Of a stretch of 64,000 nt of DNA, positions 25,509 to 38,544 are shown in pieces. Numbering within the stretch: the stretch's first letter is position 1; the number at the start of each line of letters is the position of its first letter. The notes beneath the pieces are model-generated. The model was not told where the DNA came from and searched no databases. It saw nothing but the letters and a program-made list of their open reading frames with translations. The translations under genes were made by a program, and so were the position numbers. Origin of the DNA: Purshia tridentata (Eukaryota > Streptophyta > Magnoliopsida > Rosales > Rosaceae); contig QANT01008368.1 in assembly GCA_003254885.1 (NCBI GenBank), forward strand, positions 55,290-119,289, given 5' to 3'.

Positions 25509-28260
25509 TTAGTTTAGGGCATAATGAACCCGCTCAAGGAGTTGCACAACCTGGTTGACAGGGATTGGCAAACGTCGTGATTTCAAACTGGACTTTACTG
25601 TACCGTGTGCGCCAAGAGGTAATGATAATACAGCCTCTTGTTGCATACTTGTGAGTTCCAAGAATTGAGAAAGCATGTCGCCATCAAGTATCTTAGGTAC
25701 TCCTACCTGCATCAAAAATAATGCACATGAGCCCACACTCACATTCATTCTTGCACATAGAGGCACAAGATAAACATAAACTTTCTTTTATCTTTACATA
25801 TATTAATACAATAAACATCTGATGCACTCCATATGTTCAAAATAAAACTATATAGCAGCTTCTTTTTTTCTTCTTTTTTTGGCGGTCAAAACCTTCTCTC
25901 TCCACCTAATCGAAGGCACATTAGAATTGAAATCCAAACCACCCAATTTATCATTCTCTCAGCCAATAATATCCAATATTAAGAATCAGGTTCTAAATAA
26001 AACTGTCAACCTTGTATGTATACCAACTGAATCTGACCTGGTGAAATTTGGATGCTAACCTAGGCCCATTTCTTTGACAACCCAATCATTAGTAAGCACT
26101 AGTAGAAGTGGTGGCACATTCATGGTGAACACCCATAACAAATTTAAAAGGCAAATTAAAATTTGAAGAAAAAAGAAGAAGAAAGATCTAAAGATAAATA
26201 ACAATGCCACATTTTTATGTATAGAACTAGTGTTCATGCTCATGAAAGCATGCAATACAGAAACGATCATAGATTATCCTACTGTCCTTACTGGATTCTC
26301 ACGACTACGGAACTCATTATGATCATTCCCCAGAATAGGAGCAGTTAATGGATGCATCACCAGTATATCCTGAACAGCTTCTAAGAGTTCATATTCTTCC
26401 CTGCAAAAAGAAAGATGATACTTTATTAAGCAGTCTTAAATTCCCATCAAAATTTACAAAAAAAGAAAAAAAAAAAAAAACTTTTAACCATTTCAAACAT
26501 GACCATATAAACTTTGGTGTGTCTGCGGATGAGGCACCAATTAAAGGCATGCTTCTTTCCTCATCAAAAAGCCTGTGGCGCAAGGACCCACTGAACAAAA
26601 AAAGAAAAAAAAAAAAAAACTTTTAACCATATCAAACATGACAATATAAACTTTGGTGCGTCTGCGGATGAGGCACCAATTAAAGGCATGCTTCTTTCTT
26701 GATTTTCAACCATCCAACATTCTTGTTGAATAACCATAACTATATGATTAGCCTCATCAAAAAGCCTGTGGCGCAAGGACCCACTGGACCCAGAAAAGTG
26801 GGCACAACCAGGCCTAGGCCATCCAATGGACTTCCCAGGCCAACCTATTCCTCTTAATCAGATGGGCTACACTTTTAAGCCCATGCTCTAACCCTGAAGG
26901 CTGGCCCATTTTGCCCATTCCTTGTGAGCCATAGGCTGGCCCATCAGCATAGGCCTGGCCTACACAGTACACACATCAAAACTCTCTCCCTTTGGTTTCA
27001 TTATCTCAATTCCTCTCCCAATTCCTCTCCCAATTCCTCTCACCTTTTCTTAACATCTTGATCAACCATAGGAATATATTGATATTGTAGAACAAAGCTT
27101 CTCAATTCTGATTACCTATTTACTATTTTGTTTCAATAAATTATTTTAGTATAGTTTGGGCGGGCCTGCAAGAGGCCCATGAGTTGGCTGCAGCCTGCAG
27201 GGGCTGCATCCCATACATTTAGGTGGTGGACCGGCCCAACATGACCCAGGCCATTCAAACACCTACAGAGCCAAGCCTGGACCGACCAAAAATCCTATTT
27301 TAACGGTCAAGCCTAAGAACTAAGTAGTATATTGCATATTGGTTGATAGTGACTAGAGGCCCACACTTGGGTGCAGATTGGTACCTCAACTAGAAATTTG
27401 GAGGGCAAAAAAAATAAGGTCCAAGTCTGCTTGTTCAAATGACCTAGTGACCTACCACTTAGTGTAACAAGAATATGGTGCAAATCTGTACAGAAAAATG
27501 AATAGTGAATGATAATTAAGGTTAATATGCTTACCTTGATATTGGAACAAAGGTTATTATGCTTCCAAGCAGCGTACTCACAATGATAGTGTTCTGAGAA
27601 AAGTCGATATTTCCATCACTGCCTTTCAATACATCATCAGCTGGAAGTTTATATGAAAATGATCCCTAAAAAGATAATTAATAATGTAACCACAAGGTGA
27701 GAATCATGGCATTTCACAACAAAATAAAAAGCTACTTTCTAAACCAGAATCTCTGCTATAAACAATAGATAAAGTAAAACACCTGAAAAATTTAGTATTC
27801 TCGATCAATAAATGTTATCAAACTCCATTATTGTAAAATGCTAACCCATTGTCAATGATTTATCAGATTCTGTAAAAGGTTAACTTTGAAATATGTTTTG
27901 ATATATACACAGTATTAAACATGTGGGTCAATATGCATCACTCCTAACCAACAAGGGGTTAGTTGGAATGGTCAGACCTTTGGTTTGCTCCCAAGTGGTC
28001 TGAGGTCCAAAAATATGTTTTGATATATACACAGTATTAAACATGTGGGTCAATATGCATCACTCCTAAACAACAAGGGGTTAGTTGGAATGGTCAGGCC
28101 TTTGGTTTGCTCCCAAGTGGTCTGAGGTCCAAATCCCCCTCATGGTACCTACCAAGCATTTGCTAGAGTTTCTTGCCTCCTAAAGATTGTGGGGTTCGGC
28201 AGAAGGCTCCAGTTTCAAGCCTGGGTCTGCGAAACGGGTTTGGGGGATTTCTGGTTATCA

Positions 28261-28297
<37 letters not shown>

Positions 28298-31200
28298 TAA
28301 CTAAACACTTCAAGGAATCTGTTTAGTGCTTTGAAATTTACTCATTTGATGGAGATCATAGAGAGACATTTCATTACCTTTATTTATGTCAACTAGGGAT
28401 TTCATATTTCACATTATTTTGAGAGAGCTAGAAATATTTTATTGTCAAACAGTTTAGCATGTCAATTTTCGGCACTATCAATCTTGACCAGTGATCAAGT
28501 GGACTTTTATTTTAATATGTGGAGTTAAATTCACAATCTGGAAACATAACATGCCAGATAACTTTGGAATGGGAGCATTTTCCATGTAGAGGTTGCTTAA
28601 TTTTAATTGGAATTTCTTCAACTACTAGGGTTCTTTCTTATTACTGTCAGGTAGTGCTTAATAACAAATATACTCTTATATATACAACAAATTAAATTTC
28701 ATTGGTATCCAGATAACACCATTTCCTTTCCAAGTGTTTCCTAACACTGAAATAGGAATGCTGCATTCAATTTGTTTCAAAATCCCCCATTCCGATAAAT
28801 GAGTATGGAATTCTAGGAATCCCATTCCTTTTCTTATGGACTTTTTTCCTTATAAGGGTTGGACCGCCTAGAATATAATAGCCCACATCATAACCTAAGA
28901 AAGCAGACTTGAATATCGGATTGATATCACAAATCTTCCCTCTTGTTCTCTCTCTCTCTCCTCTCGCTCCTTCGCTTCTCTCTCTTCTTTTTCTTCCTAT
29001 TGGTTTTGCGTCAAGTTACAACTAAGTTACTTCAGGCATTGACGATTTGAACTTCACATATTTAACATTATCGCAAAGCAGCTAACAAGACAGTGTAAAG
29101 ATGTGTACCTTCCTGATGCTCATAGCTATCTCACCCATATAATAAGCACAGCTCACTGTTAAATTACATTCTGGACTAGCATTATCTGGTAAACAGTAAT
29201 AAAAAGTTAAATGGTACCATTTCCAGCTGCAGTACATGAGCATGAACAGGATCTGAAGTAAAAAATGATTGAAATTAAACTAACATGGAGGTAATTAACA
29301 AGTTTCACTACCACCCATATTTTTCTTTGTCTAGGATCCACCATCATCCTTTTAGTTTAAAATATTATCTGCATAATATCCCATACCTTGATAATATACT
29401 GACACAGTAGCAAGATATATAAAATATCCATTGTTATGCTTGAATTCCCAAACAGACATGCAATTTCTCTTCATATTTAGAACAGGTATATAAATTGTCC
29501 AATGTTTAATCTCTGTAAACAATTTCTGATTTGAAATTTATACAGAAAACTTCAACGTTTTTACCTTCAATATGATCTGAACATGAAAGAACAGAAATGC
29601 TTCCCTTACGATCTGAAACAAAAGCAGTATCGACATCCATAAGAATGCAATCAGCAACTAATCTCTGAGATGGATCACAGTAAAGTTGCTCCAGTTTTTT
29701 GGAATCCTGCCACACAAGAAAGAAATATTAGGGCAAACATTTTACAAAGATGGTATGAACCTGCTATCTCAAAAATATGAAGTCATGCCTTCTAATACAA
29801 AAGTTACATGGGAAAAAAAAAAAACAGTAAGGGGGTATTTAACCCATGTACCACGCAGATTATTGCAGAGCCATAATTGCTTTTACCTCATGATAAGTGT
29901 AGAAAAGGATACCATCACGGCAATCACCAACAGCAATTCTAGTGAAATGTGCAGTCAAAGACGTAATCATAAAACGTGTCCTTGCCACAGCAAACTTTCT
30001 CACTCTTGCAGAATTTTCATTTGGAAAACCACATAGATAAAACTGAGAAAAGAAAACCAATATCTTTATCAACAATTGACATGCAATAAGCCAGATCTGC
30101 CTTGGCATCTTACAACATACATCACTTTGAAACATGGAAAAGAAAGAAAAAAGAAAGAAGAAAGAAAGAAGTTTACTACTTACGGCATTACCAGCAGATG
30201 CCAAGAAGTAACGATCAAGATAAGGGCAGATTGCAAGTACCATTCCTGGCCATGTGGTTGAATAAGCCAACCGAAACTGCCATGCTTCAGTTTCATCAAG
30301 TTTAATTCCATCACAGCTAGTATCATCTGGGCTACTGCAAAGACTACTGGTTGATAGCTGTTCTGTGGCATACCCAATAATTTCATGAAATGGAGAAGCT
30401 CGTTGAGAAGATGACCCTGCCTTTGAGCAGAATGTCATCGAACCACTGTCTGAATTTTGTGAGTGTTCAAGACAGAGAACAATAAGACGGCCCTTGGTAC
30501 TGTTAATAAGAATCCAGTTAGTATGCCATATCTCTTAAATTAAAGAAAAAGAATAGAGATATGACTATCAAACAATTGCCACAGAGAGGGAGAAGGAAGG
30601 AAGGAAGAGAGAGAGAGAGAGAGAAGAGATCAAAAAGCAAGTATAGATGGTTGACCTCTCAGCTTCACCACTTGGCATTATGGCTGGGCCAGAAGATAGA
30701 CTGGTTCCAACCACAAGGACCTGTTCGTTTCCAACCCTCACTAACTCCATGGATTTTCCTGTTTCACCAGGTTCAAGTTTGAAAGATGACAGCACTGACC
30801 CACTAAGAGGATCTACACAACATATATCAGATGAACATGTATCATTACTCAAATCAGTCCTCATCACAAGCAATAACCTGCTTTCACTATGATATATAAC
30901 CTCCCTCGGAGTGCCTCCAAGATGAAACTTCTGCACATTAAGCCTCTTACTGTGCACCATCTCTACCTAGAAGCATCATATAACATGGACTAGCATCAAA
31001 TCATCAATATATCAACTGCGAGATAATTTTGTCAAAACACTTTATCTTAGTAGTAAAAAAATTTTAAGAAAATAATCCCAAGTACTAACATAAGCCACAT
31101 GGGCTAACAATAATTTAATGTAAATGTTTTATGCTTACACACAAGCATCACTAACATATGTGCGCTCACACACACACACATGTAGTTTAAAGTACTAAGA

Positions 31201-34200
31201 CTTGCAGTTCCTACTCTCTTCTTTTCAGTATATTTGATGTAGTGCATTAGGAATTTCTGCCTTAATTACATTCAATTCAGTTGAGTAGTCCATTTGGATG
31301 TACATTCCAACGTACATTCATTCATGGCTATCTTAATTACATTCAAGCAACTTTGGACTGTACATTCATTAATGTGCATTCAGTGAACTTGAACTGGACA
31401 TCCCTGATATTTTTAGTAGAAGTATAAGCGTATTCTTAAGACCCTTATAATAACATCTTTCATAGAATTTTCACAAAACCTTTCATTTTCTTTTATTCCC
31501 TTGAAGATTCAAGGTCCTATAGAAGGTTCCTCAAGGACCCTTAGATTCCCGAGGAGTTTGTTTCTTGAATTACCATTTGGGCCTACCTGATACACAATGG
31601 GAGGTCTAATAAACTCTCCCCAACCTTGACTAAGGCAGAATTTAATCCCATGCCCTTGGGAAATGCCAAATGATTTCACCAACTAATCCAGCTAGCAACT
31701 AAAAATCCTAATTTATTTTCCCATTGGAACACTATTTTAATTCTACAAGGAAACTGAAAGTTTATTTACTACACCTTATCACTTTTGATAAATCCAGCCA
31801 GCAATCAATTAGAGTCTAATCAGCCTCACAGATAATATCCAGTTCCACTTATCAGTCTTGTTCCAAATATTTTCATCTCAATTCAAAATTCAGAGGCAGA
31901 TGATACTATGGATATTTCATATCCATAGGTACGTCCAAGGAATATCTCCTCTGTTTATCGAGGCGAAGACATAAACCATAAGTAAAATTCAATCAACTGA
32001 GTTACTCCACTCAATGGGCAGTACAAACCATCAAATTGTTGTTCCAGTAATCCTTTAGAAACATCTAACCTGTTAGGATCAGTACATCAGTGACAACATG
32101 AATCTACATCCAATTTTAATCATATAATAGCTAAGAACAAAAGTTTATAACTAGAACATAATACCCATAGTCCTATGTGCCTGAAGAAAATAAGTGATTG
32201 AGACTAAATGACTTTATTTTCATATTTAACTTCTGCCCTTCATTAATGTCATATATAACTGTATTTTTACTTCATATATTTTGAATGCAAGGAACTTCAA
32301 ACCCCTGACTAAGGAAACAAAAGAGCTGCAGCCGACCCACCTGCACTACACCTTATTGTATTTTTAACTTCATAGATAACTTTACATTTAACTTCTTAAT
32401 TTACTTCCCAGTCCTATAGGACCAGTTGCTCAGTACAGCAGTACTCCATATTTAACTTCTGCTCTTTCTTTCTTGGCCAAAAGAAAAAAATTCTGCTCTT
32501 TCTTTTCTGATAAAGGCCATCCAGTAATTTTTTTTTTGTTTTTTCTTCAAATTCCAATAGCTGCAGTTATTACGATATATACTGAAAGGTAAACTTTTTG
32601 CACCTTTGCTTATACAATCCCTAGATTGAAGGCATAATTACAAGCTGACAAAAGTAAAACTATGTTCAACAAAATAAAAGCTATGGACCAACAGGAGCAC
32701 ATGACAATATAGAATAGAGCTCTTACCAAATGTAGACTGTTCTCTGCAACAAATAAAATTCCCTTGGGGCATTCGACATAGCATACAGGAGTGACATGTG
32801 TTGAAGATTGAAATGAGATAGAAGTATATGAGAGACTGTGCCTTGCAGTATGCAACAACCACGGCCTATCACTGAGAACAACTACATCACCATCAAGTGA
32901 GTCACTCAATGAAACCAGGAAAACAGGAGTGATTCCAATCCGACGGATAGCAATCAATTGCAGATTAATAGGCACCTTTGTCTTCTCAGATAACTTAACA
33001 TCATACATTTGTTGTCCAAAAGAGTTTGCTGCTGATATGCTCGATAAAATATTACCTGCATTAACTGAAAGGGAACCAACAGAACTGTGACTGGGGAAAA
33101 CAGATAAAGGCATTGTAGAGGCAGCAGGCCATTCAAAACGAAGCAGCATTCCATTCCTCAATCCCGAAAGAACATACAATCGATCAACTAATACAAGCCT
33201 TACATCTTGTGGAATGCAGCCACTAATAGCAGTTCCTAAAGTATTTGTTAATGAGATCGTCCCAGAAGCAAGAACTCTCAGGCCTTCATTCGGTACAAGC
33301 GACAAAACTTCCACTGAAGGCTTGTGTGTTCCAATGACAAAGATATTACTGATGTCAACTCCAAATGGAAGGGCAGCCATATAGCTATTATCCACCAGAC
33401 TGTTTGAAAAACTTGTAAACTTTTTCTCAAAACGTTTTTGAGGAATGGAGACACACGACAATTCATTTTGCAATCTCAAATGCTGCATTTCATATATTTC
33501 ATAATGATGCAATGAAAGCATTCTGACCCCAAGAATAAACAAAAAGCATGGATTAGACGAAGAAACAACAATTAGATTATGCCCAACTGCCCCCAAACTG
33601 ATACTCGTATTTTCTGGGAACCAGGATGTGCAAACAGGAGAAGACAATGGAATACCTTCAGAATGGGCATCCTTGGTGGGCAAACAGAGCCTAACTGCAC
33701 TTTTGTGAATCTGGACCAGTAGTCCATCATTTACAACGCCACACGCCAAAGTGCAAACATCAGGCTGGAAACCAACTGAATCCGTCACATCAGTAAAGCT
33801 TAAACCAACTGATAATACCCTGGTCTCCTCCACAAATGATAACACAAGAAAAGAATGGTAAGAATCAATTACTTTCATTCGTAATGTCCAAGTACCTGTA
33901 ATCCCTTGATAAATGGGTGCAGTCCTTAGTAGTTTGTCCACACTGATACCACTTCTAATAATCCTTAATGACCCCTCCGGTGCAACTCCACAACAGGCAA
34001 ACATTTGATCATGTTTTTCATCATGATAATCCACAATTGACATATCCAAGACTGGAGCAATATTTTGAATAGGACTTGTGTAAACAAGTGTTCCATTTTC
34101 CATTTTCAAGACTATCCCATCCCCCATCTCTACCAGTGCAGCCAGAAACCCACCTTCAACCCACAAAACTGCCTTGCATGGTAAACCTTTGTAAAGACAC

Positions 34201-37200
34201 TCAGATTCTTGAACCTTAACACCATCAGGATCAAAGATAATTTCAATCATAAAATATTCTCCAGTATCTACACAAATGATCATTCTTGGATTTTTAGCAT
34301 TCCCTGGTTCCCAACTCCATGAACACACATGTTTGCATATCAAATTCACATTGCTATTGTCTTTTTCACCATCTATAGACATGGGAACTAGATCACTCAG
34401 TTCCAGTAAAGCACAGGCGGCTACATTAAATAAACCTCCTTCATCATCCTCATTTAGTCTAGAAAAATCATATACCCTGGATGACTCTTGAACAAAATTT
34501 GGCTCCTCAACCAGAGTTGATAAGAAATTTGGGTTCGTTCTATAGACACAACAGGGTTTGTGTGCATCTCTAAGATCCATTAAGAGAGCATCACCCTCCC
34601 TAAACAAAAAAGCAAATCCATAAGAATGAGGGACCTCTACAATGCTATGTGCTAACGGTCCATCTTCAACAAACTGAGAAATAACATAAATAGTCTGTTC
34701 TCTAATATTCCATCCCAGTAACAGCAATTCATTAAGGACTGCCTCTCTCCTGCAATGCCAAAAAATTTCTGATTGTGTGAGAGAATGAATTTTATCCTCA
34801 AGCCATGTAAACAATCAAAAAACACAACTTTTTGGAATCCCTAAATATGCATGATAATCATACCTATTTAGAAGAATGGCAAGTACAGGATTATGCCCCT
34901 TACTTGCTTGACTAGGATCCTTTGAAATAAAGCTCATGCTCCATATAGTACCACATATACTGTTTTTCTGGATGCTTCTGGGAGCATTTGCATCTACTTC
35001 ATTTTCAGGAGGAAAGATTATTTTCTGAAATTATGAGACAACAGAACATCTGAATAACTTGCATGAAAAGCTGGTGTCCAAAAAGTAAGTAAAGCACCTT
35101 CATATGTCTTTTCTATATAAACAAAATACATGTCATTTTCTCTAATGTATATACATTAGCGTAAAACCTATCATGAGAAATGGGGGGAAATAGCGGCTCA
35201 ACCTTATCAATAATGTCGCTACCTCCAGACACTGAAACAGAGAACATAGCCACCCGGTTTTCATAAGCACTAGCAGCGATGAAACAGCCACTGTAAAAGC
35301 ATAAGGCATAGAAGTAAGAACTATTGGTAAACAAGTGGAATACCAAGAGCTTTTATAAATTCATTAGTCTGGAACGAAGCACTTTCATCAAATGATGCAT
35401 GTAGGCTAGGATCCTCCCATCCCAAGGGCTGGCCAGATTCACCTTAGACTGGTAGGGAAGAGATTCACATAGAGACTATTGCTATGCAGGAGTAGATCTT
35501 TCAATGAAAAAATATAGCACAGATGACAACAGCACAAGAAAAGAACAAATATATAATAAACACACCAAGGGATGTTGTGCTCTACTCCAACATGCTAATT
35601 CATATCAGTGAATGAATTAACTTCAAAAGGGTGTGCATATGCTTCTTCCACATATAACATAAATAACATTATCTCATATCTATTATTATTATTGGTTAAG
35701 AAACCTCTCTATTTTTATGTGACCCACTTTCGATGAATTTTTTCCTGATAATCAAAATTTACAAGTGTTTCACAAAAGACTTATAGCTTTTTGATAGAAA
35801 ATTTTTGAAAAGGAAAAAACAGGGCTAAATGAAAGATAACATGATGTAGGACAGTAGGTTCATGCACCTGTAATTATTTTTTTTCTGATACCCAGAAATC
35901 CCCCAAACCCACTTCGTGGACCTGGGCTCAAAACTGGGGCCTTCTACCAAAACCCTACAATCTTTAGGAGGCAGGAAACTCTTAAAAAATATCAGGTAGG
36001 TATCTTGAATATGCATTTGTCATTAATGCATAATGTACATTCATAAATGAATGTAGCTACTTTAGCCCTATATAAAGGCCCTTATGTAGCTTTGATTAAT
36101 CGTGGACCTGGGCTCAAAACTGGGGCCTTCTACCGAACCCTACAATCTTTAGGAGGCAGGAAACTCTTAAAAAATATTAGGTAGGTATCTTGAATATGCA
36201 TTTGTCATTAATGCATAATGTACATTCATAAATGAATGTAGCTACTTCAGCCCTATATAAAGGCCCTTATGTAGCTTTGATTAGGCATCCAAACTATGAT
36301 ATTTGAAATACAATTTTCAGATAGTTTCATCTATCTTTGCTTTCCTATTCCCTTGAGTTTCAAGGTCTTTCTAGAGAGATTTTCTCTAAGACACTTAGTT
36401 TTCTAAAGAGTTTTGTTCTATTAAGCGCTTCCGCTGCATTATAACAAATATTTAAATACAAAAAATATTATCTCATACCCCACTGGTTCGCTTTTTGGTT
36501 CAACTCTCACTCCTTTTCTTATTTTCTCCTTATCTTCCCTCTTTCTTACCCACTATTAATTTATCTCCCTCTCCTAAGTATCAAACCAAAAAACTATTTT
36601 TCATTTTTTTTAAATGACAATATTTGAAATAAACTTTTATAGCAGAACAAACATACATAGCTCGTGTAGTGCAAGAATATAAAATTGCAGGTAACATTTT
36701 CTGTAATATCCTAATATTTGCCAGGAAAACAACACAACATTTAATAAACAAATAAACTCTATCTCTTTATTGCTGCAACTAGCTTATGATGCACATCAAA
36801 GAACCAAGGAATTTAAGCTATTACATAGAGACATGGCACCAAGAGAGCAACAAATATTTATATCGTAAGTACAAAATAAATCCCCCTACCATAGCCTATC
36901 CTCAGCTTAATTGGAGGACAAAAATATGAAGATGAAGAAATTACACACGTAAAAAACAAATAAAAGTAAGCCATCAAAGTTACATGAAAATATGAACTAA
37001 TCATAAGCTTTCTCATTATCCAATTGCATACAACATATACCTTCCTAGAGATTTACTTTTACACTACAAAGCTACTTCAAATAGTGGCCAAAAGTAAACA
37101 TCACACAAAGAAATATCATCTATGGCATTTCAGGGGAGTGGAGAAGGAAAATGCGTTTACCGGAAATACAAATAAATCAAACAACATCCTATAAAACATT

Positions 37201-38359
37201 CTTTTTCAAACTTCCAAACCACGATGGTGACTTACCTGGAATCAATGGCTAGCATTCTTCCAAGCTGGTTCCTTGAATTTCCAGGATTAGAAAGTTGAAC
37301 TTGTGTCACAGGGAAAAACCTAAGTAAGCATTTACAATTATGAGAAGAGTAAGTGCTGGAAAAGGGAGGATCGATATTGTGGAAAATTTGAAGATATAAT
37401 TGGAGGGCATGTATGGTTAGGTTCCATGTGTTTACTTGGTGGAATCTGGAATATCTTAACCAAACATTTTTCATGGCCTCGTCATGCAGTTGTATGGTCT
37501 GGAGAGGCTTACTGTCTTATAGTTTAGGTGCTTTAAGTTTTATTGCACTGCTAATAAAGAAAAAAACAGTAATCAAAGTTGATCAAAGCAAGAAAATATA
37601 CATTTACCTGTGCATTTCATTGCAAAAAGAGAGAAACGAGAGCTTCCCAGAATCAGAGATAACAACCAAAAGGTCTTTACCCAGCATCTACCACAAGAAG
37701 ATGAACTTTTTTCAATGAATACAATTTATTTAATTCATGAAACAAAAGGCTGAAAGATTCTAGACGTAAATGAGAGACCTGCGGGTTTTGAGTACGGAAT
37801 TTGTCATTCCATGGTAGGATGGCAAGGTCTGTAATGGTGCCAAACACAGGCTGCTCACATATAGACTGTACAATCCCATCTTCACCAATTATTACCAACT
37901 CTATGGAAGTCTCCTGGAATTTCAAATGCCATCAAGAATTAACAACTATATTAACTATTTACTTCTAAGCTTGGGCAAGAGAAATATCAAGCCAAAAATG
38001 AGCCAACTGTTAATATAAATCGAAAACCTAGGAGGAAAATAAGATCATATTTGTTTCTAATTCAAATAAAATCACAATGAAATAAGAAGAGATTGATCGA
38101 TTGATTGATTCGAGACTACCATACCGCTCAAAAAAAAGAAGAAAGTGCGTGAAAAGATGAAACGTGAGGTAGAGAGAGAGATAGAGAGGACCTTGCCGAA
38201 GATGATGTCGTAGGAAGTGGGAAAGCGGATGCGACCATAGATGACCTGAAGAACAACGCTTCCTCGGAGAACGCACTTGGCGAGGTAGTGGGAACTGCTG
38301 GAGGCCGACGAAGATGATCGGGACTTAGCAGAAGAACACTCTTCCTCTGAGACCGCCAT
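25509..38359 (-). CDS. CPSF A-subunit/DDB1/SF3b130-family beta-propeller protein
   Basis: The 15 exons are 38192-38359, 37779-37913, 37608-37687, 37236-37319, 35155-35290, 34864-35024, 32727-34749, 30656-30966, 30184-30499, 29887-30042, 29565-29706, 29109-29185, 27535-27665, 26292-26400 and 25509-25706. All phases agree and give 1408 aa. An Ala/Ser-rich start is followed by an N-terminal propeller ([34 protein letters not shown]). A long middle, mostly one 2-kb exon, ends in the CPSF_A-type region ([42 protein letters not shown]). The best fit is the plant paralogue type of Arabidopsis At3g11960, distinct from canonical CPSF160, SF3B3 and DDB1. Family members scaffold RNA-processing or ubiquitin-ligase complexes; the partner of this one is not inferable here. 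The exon-5 donor (35155) is the least certain junction. Confidence 0.9.
26461..26790. repeat. Tandem duplication in a CPSF-A-gene intron
   Basis: Copy 1 (about 26461-26592) and copy 2 (about 26600-26790) share a poly-A run then cttttaaccat, then gtctgcggatgaggcaccaa, then catcaaaaagcctgtggcgc. The period is about 139 bp. Copy 2 carries about 60 extra bp, or copy 1 lost them. The mirrored open frames on both strands arise from the repeat. Confidence 0.85.
27891..28134. repeat. Near-perfect tandem duplication, 122-bp period
   Basis: 27891-28012 and 28013-28134 differ at only a few positions, and each runs from atatgttttgatatatacac to gtggtctgaggtccaaa. The unit spans the 5' part of a tRNA-like SINE and flanking intron sequence. 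The high identity suggests a recent event. Confidence 0.9.
28072..28264 (+). mobile_element. tRNA-related SINE-like element
   Basis: A candidate pol III A box (ttagttggaatgg, 28081-28093) is followed about 40 bp later by a B-box-like ggtccaaatcc (28127-28137). A non-tRNA body follows (gcctcctaaagattgtgggg, cgggtttgggggatttctgg), ending at an (AT)n tract at 28265-28294. A second, 5'-truncated copy in opposite orientation lies at 35879-36000. Repetition of the body at two sites with an A/T-rich 3' tail supports a SINE; the tRNA ancestry is inference. Confidence 0.6.
28263..28294. repeat. (AT)n microsatellite
   Basis: About 15 uninterrupted AT dinucleotides follow the SINE-like element, probably grown from its 3' tail. 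Confidence 0.9.
35879..36000 (-). mobile_element. 5'-truncated SINE-like copy
   Basis: The reverse complement matches the 3' half of the element at 28072-28264: gtttcctgcctcctaaagat, gtagggttttggtagaagg, gagcccaggtccacgaag and gggtttgggggatttctggg, ending in a short A-run. Part of it was duplicated again at 36101-36180. Confidence 0.6.
35915..36284. repeat. Tandem duplication, 186-bp period, with LTR-like sequence
   Basis: Copy 1 is 35915-36100 and copy 2 is 36101-36284. Both begin cgtggacctgggctcaaaac and end ggcccttatgtagctttgat. The second half of the unit (gtacattcataaatgaatgt ... ccctatataaaggccc) looks like the TATA region of an LTR. Sequence just beyond (36300-36440) continues in similar style, so a solo LTR or TRIM fragment is possible. 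The duplication is clear; the LTR reading is tentative. Confidence 0.8.
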
Positions 38360-38379
38360 TGACGATGAGAATATTCAGG

Positions 38380-38388
38380 CTAGGGTTT
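38380..38388 (-). promoter_or_regulatory. Telo-box upstream of the CPSF-A-domain gene
   Basis: The minus strand reads AAACCCTAG about 20 bp upstream of the start codon. Telo-boxes near the transcription start are common in plant genes for translation and RNA-processing factors. Placement in the 5' UTR or core promoter fits that use. Confidence 0.5.
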
Positions 38389-38508
38389 GTGTTTGTTTCT
38401 CGGGAAACCTGGAATTGTTTGGTTTTCTGACAACTGAAAAAAGTTATTTTCTATTTGTCAGGAGCTTGTCATGGCTCCAGGTGGCTTAGTACAAGTCTAC
38501 AAGACGAC

Positions 38509-38544
<36 letters not shown>

